Shown here one piece after another: positions 1 to 6,763 of a stretch of DNA of 21,626 bases. The stretch comes from Ignavibacteria bacterium (GTDB lineage Bacteria > Bacteroidota > Ignavibacteria > UBA10030 > UBA6906): positions 1-21,626 of the forward strand of contig JAOUDE010000008.1 in assembly GCA_029859455.1 (NCBI GenBank), given 5' to 3'. Numbering within the stretch: the first letter of the stretch is position 1; each line of letters begins with the position of its first letter. The notes under the pieces were generated by a model, which was not told the origin of the DNA, did not search any database, and worked only from the letters and a program-made list of their open reading frames with translations. Both the position numbers and the translations under genes were made by a program.

Positions 1-736
1 GAGCAAAGCGATGTATGATCGTGTGCAAAAGGTGGTTGAACAAAAAGCAGCTGCACCGCAGGATCTGGATGATGCAGCCGCATCTTTGAAGGTCGCCGAG
101 GCAAACCTGGACCTGGCACAGGCACGGTTCGCAAAGACACGCATCAAAGCTCCCTTCAGCGGAATCGTGGGAACCAGGAAAGTCAGCCGGGGAACATTCC
201 TCAGAGTCGGGCAGCCGGTAACGGAACTGGCAAATATCGATGCGATCCGCGTCCTGTTTTCCTCTCCGGAGCGTTTTCTCGGCCGTCTCCTTCCCGGTGC
301 CCCTGTATCAGTTTCGACCACCGCCTACCGGGGTGTTGAGCTGAAGGGAACGATCATTGCCGTCGAACCGATCCTCGATGCCGCCACGCGATCCGCCCGG
401 GTTATCGCCCGGGTGAACAACCCCGGAAAGAATTTTCGTCCGGGGATGTCCGCCAACATCTCCGCCGTCCTCGGCCGACGGACTGACGCGGTGACGATTC
501 CGAATGAAGCGGTGTTTTCGGGCGGCGGGGAGTCGTTCGTGTTTCGCGTGAATCCGGACAGCACGGTCGTGCGCACATCGCTCGTGCTCGGGACGCGAAT
601 GTCAGAAATGGTTGAAGTCCTGGACGGCATCCAGCCGGGCGACCTGGTCGTTCGGGCCGGCCACCAGAAACTGTTTGACGGGGCGAAGGTCCTCCCGATC
701 AGCAGTCAGCCGGATTCTGTTTCAACGGCCGAGTGA
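1..736 (+). CDS. RND efflux periplasmic adaptor (membrane fusion protein), 5' end missing
   Basis: This is the C-terminal part of a membrane fusion protein that links an RND inner-membrane pump to an outer-membrane channel. The reading frame is open to the left edge of the window, so the signal peptide, first lipoyl half and first hairpin helix lie outside. Numbering from the ATG at position 11, residues 5-40 look like the second helix of the alpha-hairpin. Residues 43-72 (KTRIKAPFSGIVGTR, then GTFLRVGQPV) are the second lipoyl half-motif. The beta-barrel domain follows (about 75-160, with the typical FRPGMSANI), and a C-terminal membrane-proximal domain begins near TIPNEAVF. The pump gene starts 13 bp downstream and is surely its partner. 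No outer-membrane channel gene is visible here. Substrate cannot be told from sequence. Confidence 0.93.
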   Translation, partial: SKAMYDRVQKVVEQKAAAPQDLDDAAASLKVAEANLDLAQARFAKTRIKAPFSGIVGTRKVSRGTFLRVGQPVTELANIDAIRVLFSSPERFLGRLLPGAPVSVSTTAYRGVELKGTIIAVEPILDAATRSARVIARVNNPGKNFRPGMSANISAVLGRRTDAVTIPNEAVFSGGGESFVFRVNPDSTVVRTSLVLGTRMSEMVEVLDGIQPGDLVVRAGHQKLFDGAKVLPISSQPDSVSTAE

Positions 737-749
737 AGGAGGAGCAGAG

Positions 750-3700
750 ATGAAACTCAGTCACCTGTCGATCCGGCGCCCGGTCTTTGCGAGCGTCATG
801 AGTCTGACCATCATGGTATTCGGGATCATCGCATTCACGCGACTCCCGATCCGTGAATACCCCGATATCGATCCGCCGATCATCTCTGTGATCTCGCTCT
901 ACCGGGGCGCCAGCGCCAGCGTGGTGGAGACCGAAATCACCAATGTTCTCGAGGAACAGTTCGCGACACTCGAGGGGGTCAAGACAATTTCCTCCTCCAG
1001 CCGGGAGCAGGGATCAGTGATCACGATCGAATTCGAGCTGGACCGGGATGTCGACGAAGCGGCCAACGATGTTCGCGACCGCGTCTCGCGCGTGCGGGGT
1101 TCACTGCCCCGGGAGGTCGATGACCCGATCGTGTCGAAGGTCGACGCCAATGCCCAGCCGATCGTCTGGCTTGCCCTGTACAGTACCCAGCACAACGGAC
1201 TCGAACTGACCGACATCGCCGAGCGGATACTCAAGGAACGGATCCAGAGGCTCCCAGGTGTGGGCTCGGTGATCATCGGGGGTGAACGCCGTTATGCTAT
1301 GCGGGTCTGGCTCGACCCGCTCCGAATGGCTGCTCACCAGCTCACGACAGGTGACGTCGAAAATGCGATCCGCCGCGAGAATGCCGAGATCCCGGCCGGC
1401 CGGGTGGAGGGACGAGAGCGGGAGTTCGCCGTGCGGACGAGGGGGGAACTTGTCACACCCGAAGAGTTCGGCGCCATCATTGTCTCGGGGAGCGATGGAA
1501 GAATCGTTCGCCTGAGAGATGTTGCCGAAGTCACGGTAGGTGCTGAGGATGAGCGGACCGTGGCACGGTATAACGGGGAATCCGCCATCGGCCTCGGAAT
1601 CGTCAAGCAGTCACGGGCGAGCACGGTCGATGTCGCAGCCGAGGTCCGGGCCTCCCTTGATGAGCTGACCAAACTCCTCCCGGGCGGGATGAGCCTCAGC
1701 GTTGCCTACGACTCTTCTACATTCATCGTGGAATCGATCAACGAGGTAGTCGAGACGCTTGTGATCGCGATGTGCCTCGTGGTCCTGGTCGTCCTTACGT
1801 TCCTGAAGAGCTTCCGGGCAACCATGATCCCCACTCTCGCGATTCCCATTTCGATCATGGGCGCCCTGGCCGCAGCCTTCTTTGCAGGATTCACGATCAA
1901 CATCCTCACACTGCTCGCCCTGGTGCTCGCGATCGGCCTTGTCGTCGATGATGCGATCGTCGTACTCGAGAATATCTACCGGCATATGGAGATGGGGAAA
2001 TCCCGCGTCCAGGCAGCGATGGATGGCAGCCGGGAGATCGGGTTCGCTGTCATCGCCACAACGGTCGCGCTCGTGGCGGTCTTCGTTCCGCTGGCGTTCC
2101 TGACAGGATCAGTCGGCAGGCTGTTCAATGAGTTCGGAGTTTCGCTTGGCGTCGCGGTACTCGTCTCCGGCTTTGTCGCACTTACGCTGACGCCGATGCT
2201 CAGCTCGAAAATATTGAAACCCCTGCACGGTACGAGTACCAGCTGGGCATCCCGATCCTTCGACCGGTTCTTCGAATCACTGAACGATCGTTACTCACGG
2301 ACCCTCGAGTTCGCGCTCAGACACCGGTGGCTGATGGTGCTCGGCGCCCTGGCTACCGTCCTTATCAGCGGCCTGCTGCTCCGATTCATCCAGTCCGAAC
2401 TGGTTCCGGTGGAGGACCGCGGGATCGGCTTCGGCATTGTGATCGCCCCGGAAGGAGCCACCCTGGAGTATACCGACCGGTATATGAGAGAGATTGAGGC
2501 GCGACTGATGGCCCTGCCGGAACGGCGCGGGTTGTTTACCGCCGTCGGCCTCGGGTTCGGCGGTCCCGGAAGCGTTACGAACGGTATCCTCTTCCTTGCT
2601 CTGAAGCCCAGGGGGGAACGTGACCGCTCACAACAACAGATTGTACAGGAGCTCTTTCCGGTGCTGATGGCGATTCCTGGAGTCCTCGCCTTCGTCGTGA
2701 ACCCCCCGAGTATCGGAGGACGTTTCAACTCCAGCCCCATCGAGTATGTCCTTCAGGCCGAAAGTTATGAGGAGCTGAATAATGGACTCGGCATCATGAT
2801 GGCGGAGGCATCCCAGCTTGGGTATCTGATCAATCTGGACAGTGACCTCCGACTCAACAAGCCGCAGCTCGATATCACCATAGACCGTGAACGTGCGGCC
2901 GGTCTCGGCGCATCGGTCACAGAGATCGGGACGACACTCGAAACCTTCCTCGGCGGAAGGGTCGTCACCAATTTCAAGCGCGGAACGAAGCAGTACGATG
3001 TTATTCTCCAGACGAAGTCGCATTCGCGCTCGACTCCTGACGCTATTCAGGAGATCTATATCCGCGGATCGGGCGGACTGGTCCAGCTCGCCAATGTGAT
3101 TCGCGTCGCAGAGACAGTAGCGCCGAAAGAATTGAACCACTACAACCGGGTCCGGTCCGCCACCATATCGGCCAGCCTGCTCCCGGGAGTCAGCCTTGGC
3201 CAGGCACTGGACGATCTCGACCGGATCGCGGCGACGAAACTGCCGGCCGGGATGAAACGGGAATATGCAGGGCAGTCACTCGAGTTCAAGTCCTCCAGTT
3301 CGACGCTCTACCTGATGTTCCTGCTTGCAATCGTGTTCATCTACCTGGTCCTCGCCGCCCAGTTCGAGAGTTTTGTCCACCCCTTTACCATTCTTCTGTC
3401 AGTCCCTCTCGCTGTGTTCGGAGCGCTTGTCACGCTCTTTCTCTTCGGTGAGACTCTGAACATCTATTCCCAGATCGGGCTGATTATGCTCATCGGCCTG
3501 GTCACCAAGAACTCAATTCTGATCGTTGAGTTTTCGAATCAGCTGCGTGAGCAGGGAGAGGAGATCGGGAAAGCGGTCATCAGCGCATCGGTCATCCGCC
3601 TGCGGCCAATCCTGATGACCTCCCTTGCCACAATTTTCGGCGTGCTGCCGATCGCCCTCGGACTCGGCGCGGGAGCAGAGTCAAGGAGACCTCTCGGCCT

Positions 3701-3881
3701 CGCGGTCGTCGGTGGAATGTTGTTCTCGACGTTCTTGACCCTGATCCTCGTGCCGGTTGTCTACACACTGCTGGCCCGGTTTACGAAGGCGGCGGCGGTG
3801 GATGCACCCGCCGGCCAACCGACCGACGACCTTCCCGACGATCCTAGCACGCTGATCGCGGCGGACCAGCGGGCCCGATAG
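750..3881 (+). CDS. RND multidrug efflux permease (AcrB/MexB-like, HAE1 type)
   Basis: Inner-membrane proton-driven pump of a tripartite efflux system, exporting hydrophobic compounds from the membrane or periplasm. The product is 1043 residues, the usual RND length. It starts MKLSHLSIRRPVFAS with TM1 directly after. Two large periplasmic loops alternate with the twelve expected membrane segments. The proton-relay residues are present: adjacent aspartates D400-D401 in TM4 (GLVVDDAIVVLEN) and K920 in TM10 (IGLVTKNSILIVEF), matching D407/D408 and K940 of AcrB. The ATG at 750 was chosen because AAGGAGGAG lies just upstream (737-745) and because the family N-terminus begins here. The frame is open 46 codons further upstream, but that part overlaps the adaptor gene and reads as non-protein-like arginine/serine-rich sequence. 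It forms an operon with the preceding adaptor. The hydrophilic C-terminal tail is rich in Asp and Pro. Confidence 0.96.
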   Translation: MKLSHLSIRRPVFASVMSLTIMVFGIIAFTRLPIREYPDIDPPIISVISLYRGASASVVETEITNVLEEQFATLEGVKTISSSSREQGSVITIEFELDRDVDEAANDVRDRVSRVRGSLPREVDDPIVSKVDANAQPIVWLALYSTQHNGLELTDIAERILKERIQRLPGVGSVIIGGERRYAMRVWLDPLRMAAHQLTTGDVENAIRRENAEIPAGRVEGREREFAVRTRGELVTPEEFGAIIVSGSDGRIVRLRDVAEVTVGAEDERTVARYNGESAIGLGIVKQSRASTVDVAAEVRASLDELTKLLPGGMSLSVAYDSSTFIVESINEVVETLVIAMCLVVLVVLTFLKSFRATMIPTLAIPISIMGALAAAFFAGFTINILTLLALVLAIGLVVDDAIVVLENIYRHMEMGKSRVQAAMDGSREIGFAVIATTVALVAVFVPLAFLTGSVGRLFNEFGVSLGVAVLVSGFVALTLTPMLSSKILKPLHGTSTSWASRSFDRFFESLNDRYSRTLEFALRHRWLMVLGALATVLISGLLLRFIQSELVPVEDRGIGFGIVIAPEGATLEYTDRYMREIEARLMALPERRGLFTAVGLGFGGPGSVTNGILFLALKPRGERDRSQQQIVQELFPVLMAIPGVLAFVVNPPSIGGRFNSSPIEYVLQAESYEELNNGLGIMMAEASQLGYLINLDSDLRLNKPQLDITIDRERAAGLGASVTEIGTTLETFLGGRVVTNFKRGTKQYDVILQTKSHSRSTPDAIQEIYIRGSGGLVQLANVIRVAETVAPKELNHYNRVRSATISASLLPGVSLGQALDDLDRIAATKLPAGMKREYAGQSLEFKSSSSTLYLMFLLAIVFIYLVLAAQFESFVHPFTILLSVPLAVFGALVTLFLFGETLNIYSQIGLIMLIGLVTKNSILIVEFSNQLREQGEEIGKAVISASVIRLRPILMTSLATIFGVLPIALGLGAGAESRRPLGLAVVGGMLFSTFLTLILVPVVYTLLARFTKAAAVDAPAGQPTDDLPDDPSTLIAADQRAR

Positions 3882-3917
3882 AATCGGGGCAGCAGATGAA
3901 AGCCGGAGCCATGTCAC

Positions 3918-4208
3918 ATGGGTGAGTACAACATGACGGAGCCTGCGAACGGGACCCCTGTTGCGGGAATGTGCCATGCCCGCGGAATCAATACCGGCCT
4001 TCCTCCGCAGTGGCTGATGTATGTTACTGTCTCCGACATTGACGAGAGCGCCCGGCGTTGTACCACGCTCGGTGGACGGCTCATCACACCGGTGACACAA
4101 ATGGGATTGACGGGACGATACTGCGTGATACAGGATCCCTCAGCCGCGGTTGCTGCTCTGGTTCAGCCGGCACCATCTTCCGTCGAAGAGGAATCACCTG
4201 TTCAGTGA
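3918..4208 (+). CDS. VOC-fold (glyoxalase/bleomycin-resistance-like) protein, N-terminally short
   Basis: A 96-residue protein resembling the later part of a family of about 120-140-residue VOC proteins. The recognisable core is GMCHARGINTGLPPQWLMYV (residues 17-36), the helix after DIDESARRC, LGGRLITPVTQMG and the final strands GRYCVIQDPSAAVAALVQP. In relatives known to me, an opening beta-alpha-beta unit of roughly 40 residues precedes the MGEYN-like segment. Here it is absent: the frame has a stop at 3897-3899, only 36 bp separate the start from the pump gene's stop, and no missing half is readable there. GGAG at 3905-3908 gives the ATG at 3918 a usable ribosome site; the ATG at 3933 is an alternative. 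It may be a remnant, or a half-domain that pairs with another subunit. Any metal binding or activity is unknown. Confidence 0.6.
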   Translation: MGEYNMTEPANGTPVAGMCHARGINTGLPPQWLMYVTVSDIDESARRCTTLGGRLITPVTQMGLTGRYCVIQDPSAAVAALVQPAPSSVEEESPVQ

Positions 4209-4240
4209 AAGCATTTGACGCTCATGAAACCGAACGCCTG

Positions 4241-4247
4241 AAGGAGG
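4241..4247 (+). promoter_or_regulatory. Strong ribosome binding site deciding the RDD gene start
   Basis: AAGGAGG sits 8 nt before the ATG at 4256, a near-ideal Shine-Dalgarno match. It favours that ATG over the in-frame GTG at 4205, which overlaps the preceding gene's stop as GTGA but has only a weak, distant purine run upstream. Confidence 0.65.
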
Positions 4248-4255
4248 TCGACGGT

Positions 4256-4729
4256 ATGCCCCTCGCCCCTTTCGGAAGAAGGGCGGCCGCATTTCTGATT
4301 GACCTCGGCTTCACGGCGGCGCTCTTTGCCCTCGTTGCCACCCTCCTCGCTCCCCTTTTGATCCGATACGGATACATCAACGAAAGTGATGAGATCGTGT
4401 TCGCGCTGAATCTTAACTGGTATAGTCTGGCCTGGACGGTCTTCTATTTCGGGATGACCACATATCTTGGAAGGGGGCGGACACCGGGAAAAGCGATCCT
4501 GGGAATCCGGGTCGTTTCACTCGTTCATCGGAGAATCTCGCTGTGGCATTCCGTCGAGCGGGCGCTTGGATATGCCGCTTCCCTGCTCGAATTCGGGTTC
4601 GGGTTCGTGCAATTCTTCATTCATCCGAACCGAAGAACGGTTCACGACCGCATTGCCGAAACGATCGTCGTCATTGAGCCCCGGAAGCAACATCGCCAGC
4701 CAATCCCTGCGCCCGATCGAAAGGACTGA
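4256..4729 (+). CDS. RDD family integral membrane protein
   Basis: Small inner-membrane protein (157 residues from this start) of the RDD family, whose members are mostly uncharacterised; some have been linked to ion or small-molecule transport. Evidence is the opening FGRRAAAFLIDL (arginine and aspartate of the RDD signature, residues 7-17), three hydrophobic segments (about 12-36, 60-80 and 100-122), the loop signature GRTPGKAILGIRVV after the second segment, and the terminal RTVHDRIAETIVV, all typical of the family. The start was chosen for the AAGGAGG upstream. An alternative GTG start at 4205 would add 17 residues (VKAFDAHETERLKEVDG) that also look protein-like and would couple translation to the VOC gene by a GTGA overlap, so the start is open. 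The cupin gene follows after one base. Confidence 0.85.
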   Translation: MPLAPFGRRAAAFLIDLGFTAALFALVATLLAPLLIRYGYINESDEIVFALNLNWYSLAWTVFYFGMTTYLGRGRTPGKAILGIRVVSLVHRRISLWHSVERALGYAASLLEFGFGFVQFFIHPNRRTVHDRIAETIVVIEPRKQHRQPIPAPDRKD

Positions 4730-4730
4730 C

Positions 4731-5096
4731 ATGCAGTACACACCGCTCCGATTCCGGGAAAAGCTTGCAATGATCCGTGAGCCATGGTCACCGAAGATCA
4801 TCGCGAACCTCAATGATTATCACTGTAAACTGGCGAAACTGAAGGGAGAGTTTGTCTGGCACAAGCATGACGAGACCGATGAAGCGTTTATCGTTCTCGA
4901 AGGATCGATGAAGATCGATTTCCGTGATGGATCGGTTGCACTCATGGCCGGTGAGATGTATGTTGTTCCCAGGGGAGTTCTCCATAAACCCTGTTCCGAA
5001 TCAGGGTGTTCCGTCCTTCTCATCGAGCCGGCAGGAACTCTGAATACCGGGGACGCAGGGGGAGAACGCCTCGTTGAGAACCCCGAATGGATATAA
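4731..5096 (+). CDS. Single-domain cupin protein
   Basis: A 121-residue cytosolic cupin, one beta-barrel domain, of a widespread family of unknown substrate. Both cupin motifs are readable. Motif 1 has G39, H44, H46, E51 and G58 (HKHDETDEAFIVLEG). Motif 2 has G74, P80, G82 and H85 (GEMYVVPRGVLH). H44, H46, E51 and H85 are the expected metal ligands; the asparagine that often ends motif 2 is absent. The tail LLIEPAGTLNTGDAGGERL is characteristic of this subfamily. The ATG lies one base after the RDD stop, with AAAGGA just upstream inside the RDD gene, so the two are probably translationally coupled. Enzyme or sensor role cannot be decided from sequence. Confidence 0.9.
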   Translation: MQYTPLRFREKLAMIREPWSPKIIANLNDYHCKLAKLKGEFVWHKHDETDEAFIVLEGSMKIDFRDGSVALMAGEMYVVPRGVLHKPCSESGCSVLLIEPAGTLNTGDAGGERLVENPEWI

Positions 5097-5109
5097 CGAG
5101 GAGAATACA

Positions 5110-5349
5110 ATGGCAGACATCGGCGATATTCGCTGGAAGAAGCTCACCGTTGTAGGATCGGACGTTGAGGCGACAATGATTCTTGATACACTGACGGCGG
5201 AAGGGATCCCTGCCCTGAAGCAGTCCTCCACCGCTGGCGTCTTCGGCTACGGCTTCAGCGCGGAGACTCCCGAGGGCTTCACTCTGCTCGTACCGTCGGA
5301 CAGGTTTGACGAAGCGATGGCTGCCCTCGAATCACGGCCGGGCCTGTAG
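5110..5349 (+). CDS. DUF2007 (putative signal-transducing protein) domain protein
   Basis: A 79-residue stand-alone DUF2007 domain, a small alpha/beta fold with unproven function that is labelled 'putative signal transducing protein' in domain databases. The pattern KKLTVVGSDVEATMILDTLTAEGIPAL (residues 10-36), then a glycine-rich middle and a final strand-helix LLVPSDRFDEAMAALES, is the usual one. It contains no zinc-ribbon extension. The ATG at 5110 is preceded by GAGGAG at 5098-5103. The gene lies 13 bp after the cupin and its stop is one base before the next start, so it belongs to the same transcript. Confidence 0.82.
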   Translation: MADIGDIRWKKLTVVGSDVEATMILDTLTAEGIPALKQSSTAGVFGYGFSAETPEGFTLLVPSDRFDEAMAALESRPGL

Positions 5350-5350
5350 G

Positions 5351-6763
5351 ATGCACATTCAGTTCCACGGTGCGGCGCGGACCGTCACGGGATCGATGCA
5401 CCTGCTCCAGGTGGGGGACCAGAACATTCTGCTCGACTGCGGTATCTATCATGGACGCCGCGAAGAGGCGCGCAAAAGAAACAGAGAGCTTCCCTTTGAG
5501 GCGTCACAGATCGACGCCGTCGTCCTCTCGCACGCCCATATTGACCACAGCGGGAACCTGCCAGGACTCGTGCGACAGGGATTCAGCGGACCGATCTTCG
5601 CAACACACGCGACAAAGAGCCTCTGCCATGTGATGCTGATGGACAGCGCTTATATCCAGCAGCGCGATGCGGAGTACTTGAACAAACGGAAGAAACGGAA
5701 GGGGCTTCCCCTTATCGAGCCATTGTACACCGAGGAGGATGTCCGGAGTACCTCGTCACTCATGACCGGGGTCGACTATGGCAGAACAATCGACATTGTT
5801 GCGGGGATCGAGGCCCGTTTTGTCGATGCCGGACACATCCTCGGCTCCGCTTCGGTCCTTCTCACCCTGCGCGAGGGCGGAGAAACCATACGCCTCGCGT
5901 TCACGGGTGATCTCGGCCGGCCGAACCTGCCGATCCTTCGTGATCCGGTTTTCGTCGGCGGTGACGAGGGCGCCGATTATGTCATCTCGGAAAGCACGTA
6001 CGGCGGACGATTCCATGCACCGGTTGAACGGATGCGGGACCAGCTGCTCGACCCGATCCGCCGCACCTGCGAACGGAAAGGCAAGATCATTATTCCGGCC
6101 TTCAGTGTCGGACGAACTCAGGAGATCGTCTATGTCCTTCACAAACTGAGCACCGAGGGGCTGATCGGTCATCTCCCTGTGTTTGTGGACAGCCCGCTCT
6201 CGGTCAATGTGACGGATGTGTTTCGCAAACATCCGGAATGTTACGACGAACAGGCACGGGCGATCCTGAATGCTCCTGAGAACAACGATCCCTTCGGTTT
6301 CGAGACCCTGACCTATATCAGGAACGTCGAGGAATCCAAGGCGCTGAACGAACGGGAGGGTCCGTTCGTGGTCATCTCCGCTTCCGGCATGTGCGAGGCC
6401 GGAAGGGTCGTCCACCATCTTTCCAATTCCGTCGAGGATCCTGCCAACATGATCATTATCCCGGGCTACCAGGCGGAACACACGCTGGGGAAAAAACTGG
6501 TTGTCGGCGAGGAGGTGGTCAACATCCTCGGTGAGCCGCGGTCAGTAATGGCGGAGATTACCGTACTCAATTCCTTCAGCGGACATGCCGACCGCAACGA
6601 ACTCCTCGCGTATCTGGGAAAATTCGATCGCAGGCAGGTCAGGAACACCTTCCTGGTTCACGGTGATGAGGATCAGTGCGGCAAGCTGGCAGACGGACTT
6701 CACGAGCAGGGGTTTTCCCGGACACTCATACCAGCACGGGGAGAGAAGGTCCCATTGAACTGA
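5351..6763 (+). CDS. Metallo-beta-lactamase-fold RNase with beta-CASP domain
   Basis: A 470-residue zinc-dependent nuclease of the beta-CASP group (CPSF-73/YsiB-like), expected to process or degrade RNA in the cytosol. The zinc site begins with SHAHIDHSG (H61, H63, D65, H66), followed by DAGHILGSAS, FTGDLGR and ESTYGGR. The beta-CASP insertion contains VISASGMCEAGRVVHHL, and the end has the RMMBL-type FSGHADRNEL and LVHGDEDQ (the terminal histidine ligand). The full motif series is intact. The ATG at 5351 fits the family N-terminus (MHIQFHGAARTVTGSMHLL). It lies one base after the DUF2007 stop with only a weak ribosome site, suggesting coupling. Exact RNA target and endo- versus exonuclease behaviour are not readable. 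Confidence 0.93.
   Translation: MHIQFHGAARTVTGSMHLLQVGDQNILLDCGIYHGRREEARKRNRELPFEASQIDAVVLSHAHIDHSGNLPGLVRQGFSGPIFATHATKSLCHVMLMDSAYIQQRDAEYLNKRKKRKGLPLIEPLYTEEDVRSTSSLMTGVDYGRTIDIVAGIEARFVDAGHILGSASVLLTLREGGETIRLAFTGDLGRPNLPILRDPVFVGGDEGADYVISESTYGGRFHAPVERMRDQLLDPIRRTCERKGKIIIPAFSVGRTQEIVYVLHKLSTEGLIGHLPVFVDSPLSVNVTDVFRKHPECYDEQARAILNAPENNDPFGFETLTYIRNVEESKALNEREGPFVVISASGMCEAGRVVHHLSNSVEDPANMIIIPGYQAEHTLGKKLVVGEEVVNILGEPRSVMAEITVLNSFSGHADRNELLAYLGKFDRRQVRNTFLVHGDEDQCGKLADGLHEQGFSRTLIPARGEKVPLN
6741..6749 (+). promoter_or_regulatory. Ribosome binding site in front of a likely CTG start
   Basis: GAGAGAAGG lies inside the end of the RNase gene. It is 10 nt before the CTG at 6760 and 4 nt before an ATT at 6754. 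No ATG, GTG or TTG in the frame of the following gene lies at a suitable distance, so this site supports a non-standard start. Confidence 0.45.

Noticed and set aside
612..749. Upstream extension of the RND permease frame
   Set aside because: It overlaps the adaptor gene, reads as non-protein-like sequence, and the strong ribosome site with the family N-terminus sits at 750.
4586..4608. Tandem GGGTTC-like repeat in the RDD gene
   Set aside because: It only encodes the run FGFGFV in a membrane segment; there are too few units to be a functional repeat.
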